The position numbers were made by a program, and so were the translations under genes. From Chamaea fasciata (lineage: Eukaryota > Chordata > Aves > Passeriformes > Sylviidae), in contig JARCOQ010000006.1 in assembly GCA_029207755.1 (NCBI GenBank), positions 27,362,522 through 27,426,521 on the forward strand: a DNA stretch of 64,000 bases, written 5' to 3'. The stretch's first letter is position 1; every line of letters begins with the position of its first letter. Shown in pieces: positions 10,833 to 21,500 of the stretch. The notes beneath the pieces are model-generated. The model saw only the letters and a list, made by a program, of their open reading frames with translations. It was not told where the DNA came from and did no database searches.

Positions 10833-13800
10833 AGATGTATTTTCTAACATTAAGGTGACTGGTTGACTTTCACTGACCAGCATTTCATAAACCATATGAT
10901 AAAAAGTTAGTAAGTGATATGCATTGTCTCCTTTTTAATTTTACATGTAAGCAAAAAGTGGAGCATACTTTTTACATGAATAGCTGATAATTCATTTACA
11001 TATATTAAGAGGTCCTCACTCTAGCAAAAATTATACATACAAGAGACTGGAAACATAGAACCAGGAATTATCATGGTCAGTGGTGATTGCTCATGTAAGC
11101 AGAGCTCAGCATTTGCTTATATGTTCATGGAGGTATAAATTATCTTTCATTAATAGCTTGAAATACTTTTGCAGCATTAAGAGCATTAACAGTTAGTTTA
11201 TATCTTGGAAGGAGAACAAAAAGTAATCAGTTGAGTTCTGTATGAGAATGATGCCCATTTCCATTTCCAACTGTGTTGAAACACAGAACTCTGTTAAGGA
11301 GATCACACCTACATCCCCACAAGAATCCATTTCTCATCCTGATGAATAGAAGTACAGCATTCAGGTACCATGGGACCAACTTTTCACCTATGCAGCTGTA
11401 TTATTTTTCCCACAGAACATTTAGTACTCCCTTTGGCCTTCACGTTATTTGTGATACTGTCTTAGAAAACAAATGTTCTTAAGCAGCATTTCTTTATTTG
11501 TCAGACCTTCTGTATCATTAATGTCTCCTTTCTGGCCCTTCATTGCATATAAACAGGTGTGGTTAGGGAACATAAATTGTCTCTATGTCTGAACCAAAAT
11601 ATAAGGAAATACAATGTAAACAGTAGTTGTTGGCTACTACAGTAACTTTGTAGGTGAGTGATAGAGTTTTCAAAATTCATAGAATTATGAGAATTTTTTT
11701 AGCTAAGGAAGTGTAAGCATATTCAGTGCACTGCTTAAAGGCACATTAATACTTAGAGTCACATTTGCCATGGGGTGGAGTGTACTTGAGGGGTTTGGAA
11801 CAGCTCACTAAATGTAACAGCTGGACTTGTGATAGCAGTATATGGTAGAGGATAAGTGGCAGCTGTGTTGAATGGAAGCTGAAGAGGAACAATGTTAACG
11901 ATAAGAAGCATAGTGTTCCTGCCCAGTGCCAGTCAGCTGAGTTAGCTGGCTGTTCATCCCAGAGTAAATAAAAAAATGCCAACCAAAAAGAAGCTCTATT
12001 CAGAGGAGCTTCTGGTCAGAATGTCCTGCAGGAGAAAAGTAGCTTCCTCCTTTGGCAGCCAAGAGAGTTCAGGAAGGCAGGCTGTGGACTAAACAGGATG
12101 TGGACCAGGAGCTGAGTGATGTCAGCTCCCTGTAAATCAGAGGCTGGTTCATGTCTTCTCTCAGCACCTGCCATCTCTAAAATAGGATAGCTGTGCAAGA
12201 TGCTGTGCAAGGGTACTGTGTTCTACTGTGGCTTGAACTTTGCTTTTGTCTTTCATGTGAACTCCCACCTTTGAAAACATTTGTATAAATGTACTTTGGA
12301 TTCAAAATTGAAATAACATCAAGTAAGTGAGAATATATTTGAAAACCTGTAAAACATACAGCTTTCTACTTTCTATTGCGTGTATGTAGGAAAGCCCATA
12401 CTTTTGATTTGTTAATATTCAGAAGTTAGATATTTATTCTAGGCATATATTGCAAATTACATTGGTTCTAACACAGATCTTAGCAATTATTACTGTATAG
12501 TAAGACAGCTGTGAGGGCAGTTTATGTGAATAACACAAATCCTTTGGCATTTGTAAGGACTTAAGATCTTAAATTTGCCACCTTAATACTGTTAGAGAGA
12601 AGGATTGTTTGCACAATACAGTTGTTCTTTTGAGAATGTCTTTGGGATAATCCAGTATAATCCAGTATCCAAGTAAGTGTATTGTGATGTTTGATTATTA
12701 GCTACAAGAAGTATTTGCCCAACATCCAGGTTCCATCTTATATAGAAAGTATAATTCATGCTACTGCTATCTATGATACATTGTCTTGTTTGAATTGTGT
12801 ATTGATTGTTGAGGTCACAATGTTTTCCACAATATTTACAAATTCTTTGCTTAATAGGCACAAGGAAATGTTCTCTGTGTGGAAAAACTTTCATCAGTCA
12901 TCTTGTAATTGTTAATAAACATAGAACCCTAAAAATAAGCACTTTAGAGCATTTTTTTGAAATAAAGTACATGTATACTGAATATATTGCCCAACAATTG
13001 TCTGTATCATTTTAGAAACTGATGATAGCTAAAAAGTTACTATAACATTCAACTGTATTTAATGGACTTTCATCGGTGGTTTATACATTTTTATTCTTGT
13101 ACGGTATAAACATGTAATGAACTATACTGGAAGACACAAACCTGTATATGTATATTCTTGTGTGGAAGAATATGCAATTAAAATATCTCTGGCATTTTCT
13201 TCTGTCTTATAACGTAGTATTCCAGACATTCTTAACTGAGCAGTCAGACTGAGCAAAAGGATTGGAAAAAACAGGGACATTGTCCATGTCAATTATTTCA
13301 GTTACTATCAAAAGGAAGAGTACTTTAAAAGATCTTTGTGGACTTAATCTAAGGACTCCTTACTTTCCCACAGTTCTCTTAACTACCAAGACATGGTAAT
13401 TGCTTGATTGTGCTGTGGGAAGTCGGAGGGACACTGTCACTTTGTGGTGAGCATAGAACAGCCACACCACAGGATACAGAGAATATGCTAAATTATGAAT
13501 GGAAAAGACCCAACAGGCTAAATAATAGCCCATCTTTCAGTTAATGTAGAATTATTTCCTCCATCACATTTCCTGACCTTAGATAAATGGAATGTAGTTT
13601 GAAATAAAGTATCTGGGGATTCATCTAGTTCTCCTGGAAGAATTCTACAAAATTTGAATAGGAAGAAACGTATGGGAGTAAAGGATTAACACGAATGCAT
13701 CTGTAGCATTCTTAAAAAAGGTTTCAGCTACATGATGAAATGAATATGTGAGATTGTGGATATAATGAAAAGTTTCTTCAGAAGACAGGAATAGCTATTA

Positions 13801-14858
13801 GCCAAGTCTGTTCCAGAGAGAAGAAAATACATGGCAGCTTGCAAATGAAGAGTGATCATAAGCAAACAAATTCATGTTTTCATAACAGGCAGAAAGGGAA
13901 CAGAGGCTGTCATAAAAGACAGGTTATTTTTTTAATATATATATATATATATATATTAAACACTTAAACCAACATCAGAGTTAAGAATACAGGGAAACCT
14001 TTGACAATAGAATTTATTTAAATTTTATTTGGTTAAAGCAGAATTACTTCTCCTGTGAGTTTCTATTTCATGGATAACTAATCTTTTCTTGCATCCTAAA
14101 TTAAGCAAATACAGATCAATGCAGAATTTAAAAAAAAAAAAGTTTTGGAAGTGAAACAGAGCAGGGAGCCTATTCTGGACTGTGCCTTCTAGGTTCTTTC
14201 TCATACTTCTTCTCCTTTGTGTTTTGGAATCACTCATATACTAACGTACCTTTTTCCAACACAAGCCTATATTGCTTTCCCTGTCATCTACCTATTTCCC
14301 AACACTTTCAGTCGCTTTCTGCATGTAAATCTTTTTCTAATGAAGTGAGTGTACTATGCAATTTTTAATATGTAATTTTAAAATATTTCGTCATGACTTA
14401 AAGTACTGAATTCATTGGAAGATCAAACACCCTTTCTAAAGAGTATCTGTGGAAAGCTGAAGTAGGAGGGGAGAGGAAGGCACTGTGCATCTTGGTAGAT
14501 GATCTCACATCAGTTTTAATGTGCAAACACATTTTAGCAGTAAAAAGTGCATTTTGGTGTGGTTTCTTTTTTTCTTTTAGCATAATTAAAGCTAAAAGAT
14601 AGGAAATTAGAGGGTTCTGCCTAATAACAACAGCTTTTTGAATTCTTGTTCAGTATTTTATGGCTGCCTTGTCCATCTTTATAGATCTAGACAGAGGCAG
14701 TTACATTTTGTGGCTGAACTGAGAAATTACCCAACTATAACTTCTATTTTAACCAAGGCCCTCATGAATGATATATTATAGAATTATACAGCATGCTGTT
14801 TTGTAAGTCAGAAAATAAAAGTACATTCAGCAAGACTTAATTGGTCAGTCACATTTAA
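10833..14858. other. EXOC1L 3' flank and intergenic DNA
   Basis: It may contain the EXOC1L 3' UTR; AATAAA hexamers occur at 11967, 12914 and 12961. Otherwise AT-rich unique sequence and a (TA)n repeat, with no gene recognised. Confidence 0.6.
13932..13960. repeat. (TA)n microsatellite
   Basis: About 24 bases of alternating AT between EXOC1L and EXOC1. Confidence 0.9.
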
Positions 14859-14988
14859 TCACAGAACATTCTGGGAAGGGACGTGCAAGGATTATCAAAT
14901 CCAGCTTTTAAGTGGATTGCCCATGTGGGCCTCAAACCCACAACACTGATGATGTTAGCACCATGCTGTAATCAACTGAGCTCATCCC
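14859..14988 (-). mobile_element. tRNA-Ile-headed SINE with CR1-like tail (TguSINE1-like)
   Basis: Read on the minus strand, the element starts with a degenerate tRNA-Ile-like head: A-box-like GAGCTCAGTTG, then ATGGTGCTAAC around the anticodon and B-box-like GGGTTTGAGGCCC. The part to about 14859 resembles a CR1 3' end. This is the architecture of TguSINE1, known from passerine birds. The family is assigned from memory of its structure. Confidence 0.65.
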
Positions 14989-15494
14989 AATTAATAAATT
15001 TGATCAAGTGGAAATATGATACAGGAATTACAGAATCACAGTACATGTTAAAAATCCACATACTGGCAGTTTAGAACAATCCCTTAGAAAGGATGTTTTT
15101 CTATTGTTCTTTATTTGTCATGGCCTCACAAATACATTTTATCAGCTACACACTAAAGTGGATGAATCACATACAATTCAAGTAATCCAGAATGATTTCA
15201 GTTTATCCTTAACTCTGCACTCCATACATTAACAATGCTAAAGATTAGGTAAGTGTATTGATCACGTGGAGAACCTCTGTCACAGCAAAGGTAGTTCCAG
15301 TTTTTGTAGAATTCATCAGTGGCTACAAGTAGCTATAGCCAATTTGGACATCAGTTCTTGTGGTTAGATGCCAAATTCTATATCTAGTCCCGGCATAATT
15401 TTCCCATCTGGATTATCACTGACATCAAAGACTGTCAATTAGTCCAGATCCTTCTACCTAGGAGCAAAGCAAAAATCTGAATGCTGTTCACAGA

Positions 15495-16148
15495 TTATGA
15501 ATATGAGCTGAATGTGAGCCAGCTGTGCCCAGGTGGCTAAGAAGGCCGATGGCATCCTGGCCTGTATCCACAATAGTGTGGCCAGCAGGACCAGGGCAGG
15601 GACTGTCCCCCAGTGCTGGGCGCTGGTGAAGCCTCGCCTCCACTACTGTGTTCAGTTTTGGGCCCCTCACTTTCAAAGGGAAATTGAGCTGCTGGAGTGA
15701 GTCCAGTGGAGGGCAGCAAGGCTCATGAAGGATCTAGAAAACATATGGTGTGAGGAACAGCTGAGGGAGCTGGGTTTGTTTACTCTGGAGAGGGCTCAGG
15801 AGGGACCTCATTGCCCTGTACAGCTCCCTGAAAGGAGGCTGTAGTGGGGAGGGGTTTGGTCTCTCCTGCTGTGCCTGCAGTGAGAGGACAAGAGGAGATG
15901 GCCTCAAGCTGAGACGGGAGATTCAGATTAGATATCAGAATTTCTTTTTCACTGTTAGTGTTGTCAGGCATTGGAATGGGTTACCTGGGGTGGTGGAGTC
16001 ACCATCTCTGGAGGTGGTCAAAAGATGTCTGGATCTGGTACTGGGTGGTAAGGTTTAGTGGTTTAGGGGTTACAGTGATAGTGCTGGGTGGATGGTTGGA
16101 CGTGATGATCTTTAAGGTATCTTCCAGCCTTGCCGATTCTGTAAAGTG
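15495..16148 (+). mobile_element. CR1 LINE fragment, 3' part, + orientation
   Basis: It carries characteristic CR1 segments: GAGCCAGCTGTGCCCAGGTG, GTTCAGTTTTGGGCCCCTCA, TTGTCAGGCATTGGAATGGG, and a 3' end of the GGACGTGATGATCTTTAAGG type. Many substitutions and small indels break the reading frame. It is 5' truncated, ending about 190 bases before the EXOC1 CRE pair. Confidence 0.9.
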
Positions 16149-16337
16149 ATGTTAGTCCGGATGCTGTGGCCTAATGGAATTACAGCATGCAGTCAGAGCT
16201 GGACATTGTAATTCAAATGTGAGATTGTGTGACACTGTAATGCACTGTATGCATCTTTCAACACCAGGTTTACCCGCATTTCTTTTCTGGACTAATCTGT
16301 CCCCTAACAGACCCACCCCCCCTCAGTGCCTCTGCGG

Positions 16338-16569
16338 TGACGTCACCGGAGAACGCTGACGTCACTTTCGGTGCGGCCGCGTTGCCCGGGCCCGCCGCGC
16401 CCTACTCCTCCCCGCCAGGGGGCGCTGCGCGGGCAGCTCGGCTTGCTCCGCGCGCCGCCGTCACGTGGGCGGAAGCCGCGCCGGGAGGAGTCGCGTCCCT
16501 GCCTGGCGCTTCCCTTCCTGCAGCTTCCCAGCCTTGTCCCGGTGCTTCCCGGCCTTTCCCGACGCCGCG
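16338..16569 (+). promoter_or_regulatory. EXOC1: EXOC1 CpG-island promoter and non-coding first exon
   Basis: Motifs in order are TGACGTCA at 16338-16345, a second TGACGTCA at 16357-16364, CCGCCAGGGGGCGCT at 16412-16426 and CACGTG at 16462-16467. The best first-exon donor is GCCGCG|GTGAGAG, ending the exon at 16569. CpG density stays high to about 16770. The coding start lies in the next exon, so exon 1 is 5' UTR. The transcription start is not determined. Confidence 0.7.
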
Positions 16570-17487
16570 GTGAGAGCGAGGCGGCCCCGGCGTCCTCCGC
16601 TCCTTCCCCCGTCCGGGCGGGGGGCTGCCGCGGCGCTCCGCGGGCCGGCGCTGCTGTGGCCGTGCCGCCGGACTCGGGGCGGGCGGCGGCGGGAGCGGGT
16701 CGGGGGCGGCTTGTGCCGGACTCGCAGGTGGGAGGCGGCGAAGCGGTGTCAGACGGGCCCTCGGGGGGCCGCCTCTGCTCTAGGTAGCTCTTCTGAGTTT
16801 TTCTGTGACATTATTGATCTTGTGATTGATTGCCGGGGATGCTGCGGTTGGGCTGTGGCCTTGTGGTACGTTCTTACGTAGGATGCAGGAGTAGCGCCTT
16901 TTTCTGTTTGCACCCTAAGAGAGGCCAGGCAGTGCTGAGCAGCCGTACCACATTGCTGTGCCGCATCTGGCGTGTGTTTCCTGGGCAGGCCGCGCCCGGG
17001 ATGTGATGTCTCTGCCAGATTTCACGTAGCCTTTGACAGGAACATTACAGGGGAAAAACGCAGCAATGTCTAAAGGGGTTTATCTGAGTCTGGTGTGGGG
17101 TCTGTTTTCTTGAAGCTCCTTTTCTAAGGAAGAAGCTTTTTTTCCAGCTCCCTAGGCTAAATTCCGTGTTCCTTTGAGACAGCAGGATTCAAGTGTGAAA
17201 AGCTTAGTTTTGTGCTTGGTCTTGGCACACTGTGAAGGTTTTGGTAGCTGTGACTGAAGGGACTGAGTTTGTAACTCGGAAGTTGAACTGTATGTGAGAC
17301 GCAATCTTGGATCTTGGATTTATCACACTGTGCTTTATGGGAAGGGTGTATTTTGCATAACCTGGACAGCTTGTGTTAGCACTGATATGGGAGAGTTAGC
17401 AATTTGTAGCAGTTTGATTGTGACTTAGAGCAGAAAATAAAATCCTAAATAAGGAATGAAAGAGGCATCAGAATCTGAAATGCAGCA

Positions 17488-17561
17488 GGTTCGTCCTACA
17501 GATCTGTTGAAGAGTAACAGGAATGGTTCGTCCTACAGATCTGTTGAAGAGTAACAGGAAT
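17488..17561. repeat. Exact 37-bp tandem duplication
   Basis: Two identical 37-base units at 17488-17524 and 17525-17561 lie in EXOC1 intron 1. Perfect identity suggests a recent or length-polymorphic event. Confidence 0.95.
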
Positions 17562-18510
17562 GGTAACCTGGTACAGTTTGGGAACCAAAGGTGGGCCCAG
17601 CATTTGATGACGAGAAGGAAAATTATTAGCAGCTCTGGAGTGGTACATTGCCATAGGGTGTCATATAAACAGCGTGCCGTGAGCTCTGTGCACTTGACAA
17701 TACTGGTTCGACTTGGCATGGTGGCCCTTGTTTTCACAAAGTTCTTGAGTTACTACTCTTCAAAATTACTGTAGTGCCCAAGATTTTTTGTTTTGAGTTT
17801 ATCGGAGAAAGCAACTCAGGCATCTTCAAGAGAAGAAGCCAAGCTGAAATTTAACTCCATATGTTGTCTCGGCATCAAGCAGTGTAGCATGTCGTGTACT
17901 AATCATGCTTTTAATGCACTGTAGAATTTTAAGGAACAGATAATATTGAAACTTTGGTATTTAACTAAAAACACTGGAGTGTGATGTCTAATGTGTTTCT
18001 CCGTTCAGTCTAGATAAAATCTCTATGTAGTGTCAGGAGCTGTTCTGAATCAAGTGAATATTGCTAATTCCTTAATTTTCTGGAGCTTGGTGGGGTTTTT
18101 GGTTTTGTTTGGGTTTTTTTGTGCTTTCTTATGTGATTGAATTCTACAGGCTTGCACATTGGATGGTCTATTTTTCGTGATTCTAGTTTCAACTTTTTTA
18201 TGGTGACGCCTTGTATTTCCCTCTACTACAAAGAAGCTTTTTGTATTCCATTAAATTAAGCTGAAGAATCATCCAGGTGTTAAAAAATTACAGTTTTCTA
18301 ATTGAAATGATTAAGCTTCTTTTTGATTTTTTCCTAAAGTGGTCTGGTCTTCTACCCAAGTCATGCCTGTCTAGATGACAAGTAATTAAGTTACCTGTAA
18401 AATGGAATTTTAAAACCCTGTAGTTATTGTAAGTACATGACTGATTGTATTTTTTTGTGTGTATGTGTTAAATGTGCTCGAGTTTATTTTTACCTCCTAA
18501 AATCTTTCAG

Positions 18511-21500
18511 CTGAGAGAAAATGACTGCCATCAAGCATGCTTTGCAGAGGGATATTTTTACTCCCAATGATGAACGTTTATTGAGCATTGTGAACGTGTG
18601 CAAAGCAGGCAAAAAGAAGAGGAACTGCTTTTTGTGTGCCACAGGTACATAGGAATACCACACTGTATTTCTTGTCTTCACCTTTGTTTTTTACTTGGTT
18701 GCATGTATTTTAACTTTATGTACAATCCTTATTCTTGACTTCTGTTAAGTAGGTGCTTTCCATTCCTAATGGAGAAAATTAGTTATAGCTTGTACTGACA
18801 TTATTGCTTCTACTAAGAAAAGAAACAAAGCCCACTACTTTTATTCATGGATCTCATTATAATTTGAAAGGAAAGAATCAAAAATTACTGTTTTGGGACT
18901 CGTGGGCTTTTGAAGCAGGCTTTATGTAGTGCTTAAAACAGAGTTTAGTGGTCATCTAAGCTGATAAGCCTAAATAAAATGCTTTAAAGAGTATTGGTTA
19001 GAGTCCAAGGGAAGGCACATCAACTGAATTGAGTTCTAATGTTCCTTTAAGTGTATGTTTATTACATTATCTCTCTTAAAAAAATTAGGTATTTTGGGTC
19101 GATCTGTCAACAAATTATCTTGCTAGAATATTTTTTGACTGAAAAATGTTTGAAAATGTTTTTATTCTGAGTGTACTCCCCAGTTACGTCTGTGCTTTGT
19201 CAGTTACACGGTCATGGCCCAAGATCTGCTGTATCAAAGGAATAGCAGTAAATTGGGTTCATTACATCACAAACTGTGTAGAGATGTATACCTGTTCGGT
19301 TAAGCCTTAAACTGAGCTGTGGTTATTGTGGATGAAAACGTTTCAAAGGGTCTCTTTTCATCAAATAAATCCTATGAAATCTCCCCCACAGACAATTTCA
19401 GAAGTTGAATTACTGCAGAAACAGATGTGAAAGTAGTATGTGTGTTTTGAAATTACTCTCTTACTTCATTTAATAGTGACTACGGAACGACCAGTCCAAG
19501 TAAATGTGGTAAAAGTGAAAAAATCTGACAAGGGAGATTTTTACAAAAGGCAGACTGCATGGGCACTTCGAGACCTTGCTGTTGTTGATGCCAAAGATGC
19601 TGTTAAAGTATGTGTCACTTTTTTGTTTAGTCCTCTGCTCACAACATCCTCTTCTATCCAAGTTAGACTTAACTTCCTGGATACTGGCTGCTTTAAAAAT
19701 TAGATTGCTAACAGGTTAATTAAGATGATATGTTCCTGTGCTGCCTGTACCTGCGTTTTCTTTCAGGCTTTGCATGAATACAACCCTGGTAAATTTAGTA
19801 AGAGTAGTCTAGATAGGCTTGAATAGCAGTAGTCTCAATATCTGCCTTGTTAGTTATAGTGATCTCTCAGTGACTTTAGAGAGCATTTGCTAAGGACCGG
19901 TAGTACTTTTTAAAAAGTTTTAAGTCTTATATAATTTTTTTCACCGAAGTTTAATTTCCAGTAAGAAAATTTATGGCTGTTCTATTAATGACAGTCATAA
20001 ATTTGTCAATATGTCCAAAATGTTCTGCTACATGTAATGTTTTTTTGCTGGGACACTTAAAATGTCGTTAATGAGCGGTATGTAAGCCTGAGGGTGAGCT
20101 GGAAGCGTCCAGTCCTGATATGGTGGGCTTTTCCACAGAACAATAGGAGCAACCTGTTTTTGACTTAAATTCATTTGTTTTCATAAACTTTGTTGAAAAT
20201 CTTACATGTCTTTGTATTGTTATTTCTGCCTTGACAAAATACTGCTGTCATGGCATGGATTCTGTTTTCTCACTATCACTATTTTAACATCTTTATTAAG
20301 GTGCATGAGGGCCCTAAAGTTGATGTATGAGCTTAAGGCTGGCATCTGTGTAATTTAATTTTTATCCTGTCATCTCAATAATTAAATGTGTGGACAATCT
20401 CTGCTATTTAGAGAATCATTTGACTGTGGAGCCTGTAACATATTTAATCTTTTGCAGGAGAGTCCTGAATTTGATTTGCATTTTGACAAAGTGTACAAAT
20501 GGGTCGCAAGCAGCACAGTGGAAAAGAACACCTTCATTTCATGTATCTGGAAACTCAATCAGAGATACCTTAGAAAGAAAATTGACTTTATTAATGTTAG
20601 TTCACAGCTATTGGAAGGTAAATTTCTACAACTGTATTTGAAGTATAAAGTTTAGTAATTACTGATGTAAAACAGATGTACTAAAAAATACTCTTAATCC
20701 TGATGGGTTTCCTTATTCTTATTTCTTTTCAACAACTTTGTATTTTCTAAGTCTTCAGATAAGCAAGATGACTGTGTAACAGATTTTCTGTTAGAAAACT
20801 GAGAACCAAGACAAAATACTTCATTAATGAAGTTATAAATATTGATAAACCTACTGTATTTCTAAGATATTCTGTTTCTTGAACAAAATAAAATCTACCT
20901 CCAAGAACTGCTAGGCCTAAATGTGTAACAAATCTGCTTTTGTTCTCATTTAATTTCCCCTGAATTAGGAAAATGCTTTAAAAAGCAAGCATCTCTAGCA
21001 TTCTAGAGGGTAACAGGGTTTTATATGAGATTTCTAGTTCATTGGCTGTGAGGCATGTGCTAAATTCTGCTGGACTCTATTACAATTTATGTGACTGATT
21101 GGTTGCTAGAAAGGCTTTGCATCTTGTTTGCTTATGGTGTAATAAACACTTTTATAGTCACATTATCTTTTAATAGGTAACATTTTATAGTAAAGCTTAG
21201 CAAGTAAGAGTATATCACATGGAGTCTGTCGGAAGTGGTGAAACTACTGGTATTAAATACTAGACTGGCCTGCACAGAAAAATTTGAATTAGAAATAAGA
21301 ATCAGGAAGGATAATAACATATCTGTATTTTGGTGTTGACCAGAATTTGTTTTAAACCAACATCTAACATTTCAAGTTTGTGCAATAATATAACATTCAA
21401 ACTTACTGCCGCCTAAATGTATACACACTGTTCGTGCTTTGTCTAGCTAACATTCTCTGCTTCCTTTCCTCTGCTTTTCCATACCTTTTAATTCTTCAGA

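Noticed and set aside
14915..14987. Functional tRNA-Ile gene on the minus strand
   Set aside because: The A and B boxes and stems are degenerate and the sequence continues into a CR1-like tail, so it is a SINE head.
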